A stretch of DNA of 64,000 nt from Microcebus murinus (Eukaryota > Chordata > Mammalia > Primates > Cheirogaleidae): the NCBI RefSeq assembly GCF_040939455.1, contig NC_134110.1:96811001-96875000 (forward strand), in the 5' to 3' direction. Shown here one piece after another: positions 1-13,312 of the stretch; the first letter of the stretch is position 1; each line of letters opens with the position of its first letter. The notes beneath the pieces are model-generated. The model was given only the letters and a program-made list of their open reading frames with translations, did not search any database and was not told the origin of the DNA. Position numbers and translations under genes: made by a program.

Positions 1-699
1 CTAATAGGCTCCTATTCAAAGGCCCAGTTAAGCAGGTGCAAATGATTATCCTTGATAAATGATAAATGTCTGAATGTTATTATGAGCTTCTGTATAGATT
101 TGTATAGCTTGTGATAGAACAACCCTTCTACCAAGAACACCTAAAAATCCGAATATGCTATACAATAATTTGTTAAAAGTATTAGAGACCTACCAAAGCA
201 GGGAGGACTAGAGAGATGAAGAACAAAAGAGAGGTGAACTGATGACCTGTAGATTCCTTTTCCCTGAGGACATTTGCTGATTCTGTGTGCAAGAGGAGAG
301 GTTGATCATGTGGGTCTTGTCGTGGCAGGAAGAGCAGCTCTGGGGAAAAGTGAAATATCTTTTGACAGTCCCATGAGGCTGGAGGGACAAAACTGGAGAT
401 TTGAGATTTATCAAACAAATACCTTTTTGCCTTCAAGACACTTGGAAAATTTGGAAGAAGTGCAGGTAGGAGGCAAAATAGTTAAGCAAACTGAGCAATA
501 GAATTCAAGACCCTTCTCAGGAGGGACTCCTTGAATGCATCACTTACCCAGTGAAAAATCCTGGAGAGATATAGCCTAGAATCAGAGATGATCCAGAAGT
601 AGACTGAGCCTTCCCCAAACTTCTATACTGGTTGGATTTACCTAGTCCCTGTTTGGATTAAGATAATCATCTAAGAAAAGAAAGAGAGTTTCTATATTA
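1..699. other. Unclassified AT-rich DNA; right part may be L1 5' region
   Basis: No gene is visible; open frames reach only 84 codons on opposing strands and resemble no family I know. From about 500 onward the wording resembles the 5' region of old L1M elements and runs smoothly into the clear L1 that follows, so this may be its diverged start. The first 480 bases stay unidentified. Confidence 0.3.
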
Positions 700-2460
700 T
701 CTAGAGACTTTACAATTTTACGTGCCAAAAGATAAAACTAAAATGACCAAAACCAACAATAACAAAAATAGGTAATAGAAACAGACTTACTGTTGATTTA
801 GATACTGAGATTAGCCAACAAGAATATTAAAATAACCATGTTTAATATATCAAATAAAATATACAAAAATGTAAAGGAAATAAGTAAAAAAGATGGAGAA
901 TTTCACCAGAAAATTAGAATGAAAGAGAAGTAGAGATTCAAAACTAAAATGGGCAATATCTAAAATGGATTTAATGATAGATTGAAGAAGAGGAAATGAC
1001 AGAATTTTTCTGAATTGATTAAATATATCAATCCCAGATTCCTCTGTAAACATCTATAAACCTCAGCAGGACAAGTACAATGAGTCCTACTTAGTACATC
1101 ATAATAAAATTGCTGAGAGAGGAGGGTGGTGTTCCGGGAGGGCAGAGACAGAGGCAGACAGACATACATACAGACAGAAAGAGATATTTCAAAAGCAGAA
1201 AGAAAAAAAAGATACATTACTTTCAACAAAGAAATAGTATGACTGGCAGCTGAGTTCTCAATAGAAATATGGAAGCCAGGATACAGTGAAATATCATGAA
1301 TATTATGTTTAGTGTGCTAAAAATATGACTTAGAATATTATAACCAATAAAAGTGTTCTTCAAAAACAAAAGTGAAATAAAGATGTTTTCAGACAAATAA
1401 AATATTGAAACTTTTTGCTAAGAAAAAACTGTACTAAATGAAAAAATGATTCAGATTAAAAGCTTTAAAAAATTAAAATGTATTTAAAATAAAAATAAAT
1501 ACTGCTTACAAGAGATGTATCTTTAATAAAGGAGACAAAATATTGAAAAGTAAAAGGATGGAAAATATATACCATGCCAACATTAACCAAAAGAAATATA
1601 CTATTTTATACTAATGGCAAAGCATATTTTAATGCAGAAAGCATTTTTAGAGATGAAAAGGAATATTTCAAAATGATATAAGTAAGCATCAATCCACCAG
1701 GAAATTATAACAATTCAAAATTAATATGTACTCAATAACATAATGAAATAATTCTGATAGATTAAGAAAGAGTAGATAAATCCACAATCATAGTAAGATA
1801 CTTTGGTACATAATATTCCCAAGAGCTGATAGAACAGGAAGATAAAAAAAAAAAGTATATGGACCGAAAATATAATTAACAAATTTAAGTTAATTGAAAT
1901 ATATAGAACATTGCTTTCACTAACAACAAAATACCTGTTTTTCATCTACATATAGAATATTTACCAAAATTAACCATATGCTACATTATAAAAGAAGCAT
2001 TAAAACTTTCAAAGGATTGCTCTCACTCAGGGTATGTACTCTGACAATAATGGAATTAAACTAGAAATTAAGGAGAAAAGATAATCAGAAAATCACCAAC
2101 TGTTAGCAATGAAGCAGCTAATTTCTAAATAACACACTAGTCAAAGAAGAAATCACAAGAAAATTCAAAAATATTATTAACTTAATGAAGATATCACATA
2201 TCAACATTTGTGGAATGGAGCTAAAACTCTTAGATTAAAATTATAGCCTTTGATGTATTTATTAAGAAAGAAAGAGTCTGAAAACCAATCATCTAAGATT
2301 CCACATTAATAAAAGAGAAAGAAAAGAAAGTAGAAAGAAGAAAATAATAAAAAATAAGAGAGAAAAATCAATGAAATAAAACTAAAATACAATATATAAA
2401 AAAACCAACAAAGCCAAAAGTTGTTTCTTTAAAAACATTAATAAAGTTAATAAGTATTAT
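700..2460 (+). mobile_element. Old L1 (L1M) fragment: 5'/ORF1 region into ORF2 endonuclease region
   Basis: About 960-1480 matches the old L1M 5'/ORF1 segment, and 1560-2440 matches the start of L1 ORF2 (endonuclease region), read on +. Landmarks are the run after 'catgccaacattaaccaaaa' (1573) and the passage at 2400-2440 that in L1 ends the endonuclease-to-RT linker. It is full of stops and indels with no usable frame, so it is a dead copy. The 3' half of ORF2 is missing after about 2460. The subfamily is not assigned. Confidence 0.75.
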
Positions 2461-2984
2461 TTTATCTTCATTTAAATGCACATATTGTCAAGGAAGGCCC
2501 AGGACAGTCTGGGTTGAATAAGTAAATAAAGTAATAAATAAAAATTTAGTACTGTTTGATATTATATGATTTAAACTATATTTATGTGTGACATTGTAAA
2601 AAAATATTTTAGCAGCTAGATTTGCACCCAGAGTATGTTTTGGATGAGGAAATGCATGTGCCATACTATTGTGTAAAGTAGTATAAATTTCTGTTTTTCT
2701 CTACTTTTTGTGTGTGAATAGCCAAATACCAATAGGAAAATTATCAATTATATTGAGTGGATTTATTTTAAACTAATACTACTTGAATTCAACTTGATCC
2801 ATATTATTACTTTGAAATCCTATCATTCATTTTGAATAACTTCCATTGGAGCTATTCAAAACTATCCCAAGAGTACTTAGCTCCCCAAACCCGCATCTAT
2901 CTATAGACGTTTATCAAATGACTTTGAATTTCAGTTTCCTAAGATTTACATCATTTAACATGGATCGCTGAAGTTTTCTTATTA
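2461..2984. other. Unclassified AT-rich stretch
   Basis: Sequence between an L1 remnant and a short L2/MIR-like piece. I see no open frame, repeat family or regulatory signal that I can support. Confidence 0.3.
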
Positions 2985-3125
2985 TTTCATTTATTTTTTG
3001 AATTTTTGATTTATGTTCATCACATATGAGTTCCTTGTCTTATTTATTGCTGTCTCTCCAGTATCCATTATAAAACAGTTTGGGGAACAAAATAAGCACT
3101 TAAATATTTACTAAAAGAATAATTG
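2985..3125 (-). mobile_element. L2/MIR 3'-end fragment
   Basis: The segment 3040-3120 reads like the reverse complement of the shared CORE-SINE/L2 tail ('tttattgctgtctctccagt' followed by an AATAAAT-rich end). It is very diverged, so family and strand are tentative. Confidence 0.4.
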
Positions 3126-3179
3126 TGTCCTTGTTTTTTATTAACTGTAATCCAGGTCATTCAAGCCATAGCTCTACTC

Positions 3180-4208
3180 TGAAAACTAAAGTGCAAGATA
3201 AAATATTAAAAGTATCTTCACAAAAACAAGAACCAGCTCACAAAAGAATAAACTACTACCAGGTCAAAATATAAGGGAAGTCAGAAACACAAAAAGGGAA
3301 GAAGATGACCAACATACTGAAGACACTTATGTTCTGAAGTATTTTCTCATCCCTGAAAATCAGGCTTCAGTCTGACAACCTCATCAGGTGAGACAGATGG
3401 AAGATAGGGCTCAGCGGCCACCCAAAATAAGGAATTTAATAAGAGAACCTCTTCACATTAAGAAGAATTTCCAAAGTGCTAAATGATTTAGATTAAAGAT
3501 AAACCACAAGTAAATCCACCCAATTACATAACTTAATGGATTGGTACTAAAGAGAACATGGTGGGAAAGAAATAGAAATAACAACCTTAGAAGAAGTTAT
3601 GGGTGAATTTGCAGACTGGGTTCACATTACCTGGATGATCCAGGCAAACTCAAGCCATGAACTGGATAGAAGCATCCCAATAGTAGTCAAGGAGTAATCA
3701 TTTACTCCAAACAAAGACACTTTAATTCTAGTTTTTAAAGAATCCCTTCCCCTCAAATAATTTTTCATGAATGACAAAACACATGAAGCTGTCAGAAAAC
3801 AAGCATACAAAGAAACAAGGCACTATAAAACAAAAGCACTAGAAAAATGGACAATAGAAATAAATTTACATAAACATTAGCAATTAGAATTTTCAGAACA
3901 CGTTATTAAATGATTATATTTACTGTTTTTGAATAAGTAATATATAAGCATAACAATATCCACAAGAAACTAAAAATGATGAAAAGTGACCCATTTTTAA
4001 AAAAGCAAAAGAAAAAGGAATTTATTATTTTTAGTAATAAGAATTACTAAAGCCAAAATTAAAATCTAATAGCATTTTATGCAGAGTTGAAAAGAGAATT
4101 AGTGAATTAGGCTGTAGATCATAAAAATCAACAAGAACGCAACAAAGACAGAGGGGAGGACATGGAAAAGAGGTAAAGAGATGAAGAACAGGTTGAAAAA
4201 GTCTGGCA
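3180..4208 (+). mobile_element. Old L1M 5' region fragment
   Basis: About 4080-4205 matches the stretch in old L1M 5'/ORF1 regions that begins 'gagaattagtgaatta' and continues through a 'gagatgaagaac'-like segment, on +. Upstream (3340-4080) it fits the preceding L1M 5' UTR less clearly. It is cut at about 4208 by the 3' end of an L1 in the opposite orientation, so it is the older of the two. No coding potential. Confidence 0.5.
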
Positions 4209-7075
4209 TACTTTTTTCTTTTTCATTCTAGAAGAATTTTATATTTCACAAAAAGATAGTACTGAGAGTTCCCATACTCCACACTTGGTTTTCTCTATTA
4301 TTAACGTACTATGTTAATATGACACTTTTTTCTGCTATTAATGAACCAATACTCTTACATTATTATTAATTAAAGCATATACATTATTCAGATTTGCTAA
4401 GCTTCACCTATTGTCTTTTTTTATTTCCAGGATCTCATCCAGGGTACATTACACTTAGTAGTTATGTCTCTTTAGGCTTCTCTTGCCGAGGAAAATTTCT
4501 CAGACTTTTCTTGTTTTCAGTGATCTTGACAGTTTTGAGGAGTACTGGTCAGGCATTTTGTAGAATGTTTCCGTGTTGAGATATGTCTGTTGTTTTTTCT
4601 ATGCTTAGACTAACATTATGATTTGGGGGGAGGAATACCACACAGATAAAGTGCCATTCATCACATGGTATCAAGTGCACACACTCAACATGACCTGTCA
4701 TGGTTCATATTGACCTTGATTGCCTGACATGAAGAAGTGTTTGTCAGGTTTTTTCACTGTACAGCTATTCTTTTTTTCCCATTCCCCATACTGCAGTCTT
4801 TGGAAGGAAGTCACTGTGTGCAACGCATACTCAAGAAGTGAGGAGTTATGCCCTACTCCCTGAGGGTAGAGTATCTACATAAATTACTTGGAATTCTTCT
4901 CCAAGAGATATTTGGCTCTTGTTTCTCATTAATTAATTAACTCTATCATTTACTCCTATCACTGTGTACTCACAAATATTTACTTTACATTTTGAGTTAT
5001 AATCCAATACTACCTTATGCATTTTTTTTTTTTGCTCAAATTATTCCAGATTTGGCCACCAGGAGCTCTTTTAGTTGGTTTCTGTGTCTTTTCTACATTC
5101 CCCCATTAATGTAAGTTTTTAAATATTTTTTTAATACTTCCTTACTTTCTGGCACTAGAATATGCTCCAAGCTCATCTTGTATATCCCCTGCCCCAGCCC
5201 TAGAATCACTCATTTCAACAAAAGAGTCCTTTTGTTGGAAAATAATTTAAGAAACCGAGATCTGGGTACTCAATGTGCTTGCTGCTGCTAGAATGCCATT
5301 GCTTTCAAGCTTTCTTGACTGACAAAGTAATGAAATATATGTGTGTATACTAATCTGTGTATACACATATATTCATAAATATTTTGGTATATAATCACCT
5401 ATACTCATACTAACCTAAATATGAGTTCATATGACTTCTCTCACTTTAATCCATTGCTACATGGATACATGAATATTCCTAGCACCTTCCCTTTGCTTTC
5501 TTTAATTCTTACTACACTGAAAAACCTGGCTTCTACCACCTGCCATTTATTTATATTTATTTAATTGTTCAATTATCACTCATAAGTAGCAATATCAGAC
5601 ATGTAAACTTGTACCACCACAGGATGTAACTTCATCAACTAGAGCACAGTGCTTAGGTACAGTTTCTTTTGCTTTCAGTCATATAGACTCTGCATATTTC
5701 CAGTTACTTAGGTCAGCATCTTTCCCCTTCAGCCCTTAGTGGGTTGTTTCATACATTTTATAGAGTTAGATTGCTTTGTTTTGTCCATTCTGTATTCCAT
5801 CCTAGAGTCTCTGGTTTTCTAAATCATTTTTTTAATTTGCATGCATTAAGGTTTATTCTTTGTGTCATAAAGTTCTATGTGTTTTGACAAATGCATAGTG
5901 CCATTTATCCAATATTACAGTATCATACTTAGTAGCTTCCTCACTCTAAAAACATCCTCTATGTTTCACCTATTCAACCTTCCCTATTTCTTCCAAAACC
6001 TTGGCAACCACTTCTCTTTTTATGATTGCTGCAGTTTTGCCTTTTCCAGAATTTCATATAATTTAAATCACACTCTATTTAGCCTTTCAGACTGGTTGCT
6101 TTCATTTAGCAATATGAGTTTACGATTCATTTATGCCTTTTTGTGGCTTAATGGTACATTTCTTTTTATTACTGAATAATATTTCTTTTTTATTATTTCA
6201 AATTTTTAAGGTGGTATATTACTGAATAATAATTCATTGTTTGGGTATACTACAGAGAATTAATCAATTCACCTGTTTAAGGCATCTTAGTTGTTTCCAG
6301 TTTGGGACAATTATGAAATATAAAACTGCTATAAAAATATGGATGCAGGGTTTTTGTGTGGACATAAGTTTTGGAATCAGTTAAGTAAATAACTAGAAGC
6401 TCAATTACTGGATCATAAGACTGTATTTAGCTTTGTAACAACATCCAAACTGTCTTCCAAAGTAGCTGAATTGTTTTTGCATTCCCAGCGGCAATGAATT
6501 AGGGTTTCTGTTGCTTTGCATACTCACCAGCATTGGTATTATCAGCTTTTTAAAAATTTTTCAGTTTCCTACTGACAAATTATGTTGAGAATCCTTTTGT
6601 ATGCTTGTTTGCCATATGTATATATTCTTTGGTGAAGTGTCTGTTCAGATCCTTTCCCCAATTTTAATTGGGTTGCATATTTTATTACCATCACATTTTA
6701 AAGTTCTTTGTGTATGTTTGATACAAGTCCTTTGTCAGGTATTTGTTTTTCAAATATTTCTCCCAGTCTGTGATTTGTCTTGGGATTCGCTTAATTATGT
6801 CTTCAACCAAGAAGAAATTTTTAGTTTTAATAAAGACCAACTTATCAAATTTAACTTTTATAGATCATGCTTTTCATGTTATATCTAAAAACTCATCACT
6901 AAACCAATGGTCACTAGATTCTTTTCTACTTTTTTTTCCCTAGAAGTTTTATATTTTTTCACCTTACATTTTTGTCTGTGATCCATTTTGAGTTAATTTT
7001 TGTGACAGGAGTAAGGTCAGTGTGTAAGTTCATTGCCTTTGCACATGAACATACAATTGTCAAAGGAGAAAATGA
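4209..7075 (-). mobile_element. Old L1M 3' half: long 3' UTR plus ORF2 C-terminal region
   Basis: The interval is a reverse-strand L1. Its left edge is T-rich ('cttttttctttttc' at 4209), the complement of the A tail. 4260-5680 matches a long L1M 3' UTR, and 5860-7060 matches the end of ORF2 reversed, including the motif families around 6040-6130, 6240-6340, 6640-6780 and 6960-7010. Open frames at 5877-6179 and 6601-6888 are on the antisense strand and are by-products. The 5' truncation lies near 7075. Confidence 0.85.
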
Positions 7076-7502
7076 TAATATTGGTCAGAAATGGACTTTT
7101 GTTGAACATAGGGAGAGACAATGCACATTTTGCCACCTACTAGAAGTACTTCTAACCATGTGATGAAAAGAGTTAAAATACTGTTTACTTTTTTACTTTT
7201 TATGACATTTAAGTAGCTTTGTTTTATATAACTTTACATTCTTCTTCCCGATGTCTTCAAATAAGCTTCCAGCAGAGCCTGTGAGGTGGAGCTGTTAAAT
7301 CCACCATAGAGGCAATAGTCTTTGGTACAGCTGAGTGCTCAAGGTAGACAAGAGGTGCTGGCCATTCTCACTCAATAAGGAGCTGGTTACACATGGCACT
7401 GTTCACTCCTAAGGAAGGAAATCATCTCCTTACACTCATGGAAGACTTACAGCACAAGCTTGAGAGTGCTGAAATCCTTCCGAAGAGCCTAATCATACAT
7501 AG
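7076..7502. other. Unclassified spacer
   Basis: Moderately AT-rich sequence between an L1 and a DNA transposon. It may belong to the L1 3' UTR that resumes after 7914, but I cannot align it with confidence. No gene is seen. Confidence 0.3.
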
Positions 7503-7914
7503 CTGCAGTCCCCAAATCCCCAGCCTTGGACCCGTACCAGTCTGTGGCCTATTAGGAACCTGGCCACACAGCAGGAGGTGAGCAGCTGGTGGGGGAGGGA
7601 AGCTTCATCTGTATTTACAGCCGCTCCCTATCTCTGGCATCACCACCTGCGCTCCGCCTCCTGTCAGATCCGTCTCTGTCTCCCATCACCCCTAGAGGGA
7701 CCATCTAGTTCAGGAAAACAAGCTCAGGGCTCCCACTGATTCTGCACTATGGTGAGTTGTATAATTATTTCATTATATATTACAATGTAATAATAATAGA
7801 AATAAAGTGCACAATAACTGTCATGTGCTGAAACCACCACCACCACCCCCAGTCTGTCAGAACATTGTCTTCCATGAAACCGGCTCCTGGTACCAAAAAT
7901 GTTGGGGACTGCTG
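7503..7914. mobile_element. MER1: MER1-type hAT (Charlie) nonautonomous DNA transposon
   Basis: The ends are inverted: the left end reads 'ctgcagtccccaa' and the right end, reversed, reads 'cagcagtccccaac'. The interior has the known layout of the family: a 'tgaaaccggctcctggtacc' block near the right end, an AT-rich centre (7755-7815) and a GC-richer left half. The flanking octamers 'atacatag' (7495-7502) and 'acagatag' (7915-7922) agree at 6 of 8 positions, as expected for an aged 8-bp hAT target duplication. There is no transposase, so it was mobilised in trans. Assignment to MER1 is from recall; the hAT class is firmer. Confidence 0.75.
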
Positions 7915-7922
7915 ACAGATAG

Positions 7923-8372
7923 CAAAGACTTGTGATTGCTATGAAGGGAGAACCGAGGTAGATGAAAAGTGAGAACAAAGGAGGCTATTCATGAGAAAAA
8001 CATGAGAAAATTCCAAAAGAAGGGCATTCTACAAAACTTGCCCAGGACACATCCATACTGTCAAGGTCATCGAAAACAAGGAGTCTGAGAAACTCTCACA
8101 ACCAAGAAGAAACTAAGGAGACATAGTGACTAAGTATAATGTGGAATCCTGTGTGCTGAAATAGAAAAAAGACATTAAGTAATGACTGAGGAAATCCATT
8201 TAAATGATAGGTTTTAATTATTAATATTGGTTTATTAACAGTAACAAATGTGCCATATCAGGATAATATGAAAAATGGGTGAAGGGTATATGGTAACTCT
8301 TGACACTATCTTCTCAATTTTTATATAACTGTAAACCTCAGCTAAAGATTAAAATTTATTTTTTTAAAAGAT
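7923..8372 (+). mobile_element. L1M 3' UTR end
   Basis: Matches the 3'-terminal part of old L1M elements on +: a 'gtcaaggtcatcgaaaacaa' block (8062), then 'tggtttattaacagtaacaa' (8228), then the terminal 'ggtatatggtaactct' and 'tataactgtaaacctca' segments, ending in an A/T-rich tail at about 8372. The MER1 insertion at 7503 lies directly upstream and may have split it. Confidence 0.7.
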
Positions 8373-11300
8373 TATTGGTACTGAACTTTTACAGTGAAGT
8401 GAGATCAAGAGCATGGAAATTCTTCCCTAAATCTAAAAATTAGATGATGGTTAAAATTAATTTGTTTAGGAATATTAAAAATCAGGTAAGCAAAAGATAT
8501 CTAGAGATATCAGAAAATGATGCTTTGGTTTACTCATAGACCCGAACATGATAATTTGATTGGGAGTTACTCTTACAAATCGTAACTAATTGAAGAGTAA
8601 AATACAGATTTGTTGAGCAAAAGAGTCATTTATTATTTAGGACTGTATTTGCGCCACTACTCTATTTCATCTATAGAATAGGAAAATCAGAAGTATTAAA
8701 AACAAAGCCCTTTTCCACTGGTCAACTGCTTTCTCAATTACATGAGAAATTATTTAAAGTGGACTTAATCTTTTATCATCCATTTGAGATATTACCATTC
8801 ATTTGAGACTGCAGGAGTTATCACATATCTAAAGTGACATTTTTATCTTCAATAAATTCTAATTCAGTTCATACATTAACTGGAGAAGCACAATTTTAGT
8901 GTGCTTAATCAAAATGCTTTATGGATTCTTCATTCCATACTAGTAATAGCATGATGCTTTAACAAAAATAATAATTAAAGTATTCATTTGAATAACCATA
9001 AGGAGGCTTTCTCGTCAGTCCATTTAAGGAGACTCTGTCAAATGGACCAATGTTGTTTGGCAATTCCTACTTCCCACAGGTGCCATCATAATTCAATGAT
9101 CTAATTACTTTCCTAATTTCCTATTTACTTCAGGATTTCTGTATAGATATCATTTGGCAATATGACTTTAAATGACTCATAAAGAACTCAGTCTTTTAAC
9201 TCATAAACATACTTTTATTATCACCCCCATAAAAATATTTTTTCTAACCCAATGTTCATTTGATTTTAACATAACTGATAAACTTGTGAGTAATTCTAGT
9301 TGATGTATTATTTTATACCATGAAATGTTGAAAAGGAGAGAGTACACCTTTCCATAATTATAATGCCATTTGCACAATGGCATATTCTAAACTTTTTGTG
9401 AAATAAAATACCATATTTGATTTATTCATATAAGCCTTTATATGCTGAATTGGTGCATAGGATTTATTTCCATCTTATGATGTATTTTTAGCTTAAATTC
9501 TCATAAGTGATATCCCTGCATCCAAGATGTATAGCCTTCCTAATGTCATTGACGGTGAGTTTAATGAACTTAACATTGCTGCGTATATTTTTAGTCTAAT
9601 CTTCTAATTTTTTAAATATTTTTCCTTCAAAGACCATATGGTCATTAGAGATTTTTTTGTCAATAAAGTATTAATAACTTGCCCCTTTGATCAAATTTTT
9701 AAAGATTTATTTCAAGGCAAACCTTTGTCTAAGTGGTATGCTTACATTACTCTCAAAATTCCACATGCACATACACACACACAGTTTATCTAAACCTCCT
9801 CAAAAGTTTGTTTTACTATTTCTACATTCTTTGCTTTAAAACAGTTTTACTGAGTGAATGGAAACCACATGTCGAACTCTTATTCTAGCTCCAATGGAGA
9901 AGAAGATGACCATCATGTTCTCTTCTTCAGTAACCCAAGTCCTTGAAGTAATTTTTGAGCCACCTCTTAGCCAGAATAAATCATTACAATACTGAGCTTA
10001 TAAAAACATTCTTTAATTTTTCTCAAGTCTTTTAGTCTTTTGGCATAAACCAAAGTTGATTTTCATGTTAGTATAATACATGAACATACTGCTAACTTTG
10101 TTTTTTAGCACATTAATGATATACTTCCATTTTTTACTATTAATATCATTTAAGGGTACAAATTAGACTTCAAAAGGAATAAGTCTTAAATAATTTAATC
10201 ATACCTTAAGGCAATTCTTTCTAGAGTTTTCACAGAGGATTTTATGTTACACAGATGGAATATTTACTTTTAAAACACGTTTTGAATGTCCCTTTCCAGA
10301 GCCATGAGCTTGATTTTGACAAATTCTAGTTCTTAAGTAATTTCAGTGTTCCTGTCTAGCCACTTTCCTTCAAATATTTAATACTCTCAGGATGTCTGGG
10401 TCCAATAATCTTTTAAACCTTAAATACAGGCTTTAGCTACTCTCCATTGCATTAATCAATCATTTGAAGTATTTTAACAAGTAAGAAAAAATCAGCATAA
10501 GGTGGGATAAGCTAAAATTGTGCTGCAGTCAATAGAAAGCTTAATGCAATTTGGGGAAAATCTATACAGAACCAAATTTGTTAATTACAGGAGAAATTGG
10601 AACATAGATTATAAGCACATTAGTAAGGGAAGGAAAACAATATACAATCAAAATATGTTTTTAAATTTCTTTTCCATTTAGTTTTATAACATTTTATGAA
10701 ACACTAATTGGGCTACAATGTGATATTCTAACAAAGACCATACTGTACCCCATCTATCTCATACAAAATGTTATTTATGCATGGTATATGGTATATTTAC
10801 CTACATGTAGTTAAAATGGAAGCTATCTATTCCTTGTGAGTTTGACCATAATAATCACTGTGACTACTGTTGTGCTATTAGCATTTCTATCATTCTATGA
10901 CCTTGAGAGGGACTAAAAATAAAACAAACCAATTTCAATCTTAAAAAAGATTTGTTACATTTTAAAATGAGCATTCTTTCCCTCAGTACTCAGTACATAA
11001 CAATACTATAATAAATTCTATTCTCATTAAAGAGGGCTTGGAGACGAAATTCACATTTTTATACTGATGAGAAATCATAGTAGAATGTTAATGGAATTAT
11101 CTCCAAATCTGCATCTGATTTGGAGTGATGATTTATAAGCTAAATAAATTTTTCTGGCTCAATTACTTTTGTATGCAGTAAAAATAAAATTCTAGCCAAT
11201 GACAAAAATTGAAACTAAGGAATGAGAAAAAGCAAGAAACTCTATGTATGATTAGTTGCCTACTTGGGGATTTCTGAAAGAACAAATTTATGGAGTTAAT

Positions 11301-12597
11301 GTAATGAGCTAGTCTGAGATCTCTTCCAAGAACATCAGCTTGTCTAATTAGGTTTTTGGACAATTTGCCAACCATAAATAAGTTACAGGAAAAGTTCATA
11401 GTTTCTATGAGTAATATATTTTCCTAATCACTCCATTTCACTATATTTGGCCTTTTCTCAAATCCCTCATTTATCCTGGAATATTTGTAACTGGTGGATA
11501 CTTTATATTGATGATAGAATTATCCTCTTATTTTGAAATAAATTGCCAGTTGACTGACACCTTCAGTGGAATTGTCTCCTTTAAATGGCTCTGGGTTCAG
11601 CATATATTTTCCTTTTTAGCTTTCTAATAGCCTGTAAAATCTAATCATGTGGGTCATTTTAATGGCTCAAATTTTCATAAACCCTAAGAACCTGTGTTTG
11701 TGTTAATGGTTCACAATTAATCAAAAACGTAGCAGAAAATGAGTGAATATTATGTAATGCACCTTATTTAACTCAGCTTATAACATTCTTACGGTTTAAT
11801 TATGCACTGTATAGTCCCAATATGCTTCCCAAATGGCCAAGAAGCAGTAAGCATATGGTGAACTACAAACCCAAATTTGTCACTTTATTTTGACATTAAG
11901 GATATAAAATATGTCATGACGGAAATGAGTGTTGAGTATTCACGCTGAGTAGCCTTGGTAGAGGTTTGGCTTTTGTAGCCCTACTTGTGTTGCTGTGGTC
12001 ATTTTAGTCTGCCTACATTTGGAAGAAAAGAGTCTTTCTATTTATCTTAATCGTAACTGTTGTATGGCATCCAGCTCATTGCTGCTGAGGACAGCTCCTA
12101 GTCTTGTATATCCAGATAATAGACAAAGCCTTTATGAAGCAATTTAATTCTCGACTTCACAGGGTGACAGAAGCATGGTGGTACAAGCCTCTGCTAAGTG
12201 GCAGTTAAACAGCACCACAGCCTTTTCTACCTGCCACACACTGCCCAGCGGATGTGGGCGCAGGAAAGGCAGTTGTGGGGCTTCTCACACTAATCCTTCT
12301 GATGGAGGACAACCTCCCGGCCACCGCAGACTCCGAGATGCCCCGCTCAGCTCCAGCCAGCTCCAGAGAAAACTGGGAATACTTACTTAACAGTGTTATG
12401 TGTTGCTTTTTTAGAAATAAACTTCATGTCAGGGCTGTGCAGATTACAATCAACAAGTGGCAGTTCCTGGTTGACTATTGGTCACCACCATATGAGACAA
12501 GGAAACTTCCAGGGTAGAAGCAGAGAAGGTAATACAGCCTTGTTTTGTTCTTTTTTTTAGTAATGTGGAAGATGGGTAGCTTGTGCAAATACCGAAA

Positions 12598-12601
<4 letters not shown>
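8373..12601. other. Repeat-poor AT-rich island, about 4.2 kb
   Basis: I recognise no interspersed repeat in this stretch apart from short runs (ACAC at 9770-9783). There is no long open frame; the frame at 12254-12517 (87 codons) in a locally GC-richer patch (12170-12400) resembles no known protein. TAAT-containing words are frequent at 11560-12140. Lack of repeats and mixed composition are compatible with conserved noncoding DNA, but conservation cannot be judged here. Confidence 0.35.
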
Positions 12602-12646
<45 letters not shown>

Positions 12647-12701
12647 CCACTTCTCTCTCTCTCTCCCTCTCCCCCACTTCTCTCTCTCTCTCTCTCCCCC
12701 C

Positions 12702-12744
<43 letters not shown>

Positions 12745-12753
12745 CTCCCTCAC
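12602..12753. repeat. (CT)n polypyrimidine microsatellite
   Basis: About 150 bp of nearly pure CT on + (GA on -), broken by C-rich interruptions at 12644-12652, 12671-12678 and 12697-12704. The pattern 'cccccacttctctctct' occurs twice, so part of the tract grew as a longer unit. It produces spurious Ser/Leu-rich open frames on + and Arg/Glu-rich ones on -. Such homopurine mirror tracts can form triplex DNA. Confidence 0.97.
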
Positions 12754-13300
12754 CTGTTTATCTGTTTTCTTTGAGTTAGGCTTCTACCAATAAATATAAG
12801 TGGATAATGTAATTATTTAGGGGAAAGAAAACTAAAAAAAGAGGCTGATTTGCTGGAACCTAAAACCCTGTTTGCTAAGCACCCACCCTGAAGGCCCTTT
12901 TCATGTGTGGCTTTCTTGTCTTCCCAGTGTTGTTAACTGGTACAAGTCAAAGCTGTTCATCAGTTTACCCACTTCCCCAACCCGGCCTCTCGCTCACTCT
13001 CTCACCACATTAATAGTTCCCCTCAAATCCTATCACTTTGCTGGAGGATTGATGTAAGTCTCCAGCAATTAACATAATTACAAGCCTGATTATCTTCTAA
13101 TTGCATTATGAGTATTTGGTTATTCACTACACAAATTAGAGAAAATTAAAGAGGAGCAAGATCCTGCAGTGTGGGCGTCAAGCTTTCTAAAACAGTTATG
13201 AGCATTTGAATGCAAAGTGATAACCGGAAGGAGAAGACCATTTTAGATCTCTGTTGGCTAACAGCTGATACATTCCATTTGGAGAAAGGTACTTCTTGTT
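12754..13300. other. Unique sequence, no gene seen
   Basis: A GC-moderate stretch (12850-13030) passes into an AT-rich part rich in ATTA/TAAT words (13050-13160). No repeat family or open frame is recognised. Confidence 0.35.
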
Positions 13301-13312
13301 TACTTTTTTTTT

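Noticed and set aside
12254..12517. Small protein or exon on + (87 codons)
   Set aside because: No recognisable homology; it lies in mixed-frame GC-richer DNA just before a CT microsatellite.
12450..12793. Ser/Leu-rich and Arg/Glu-rich open frames
   Set aside because: They are translations of the CT/GA microsatellite in different frames.
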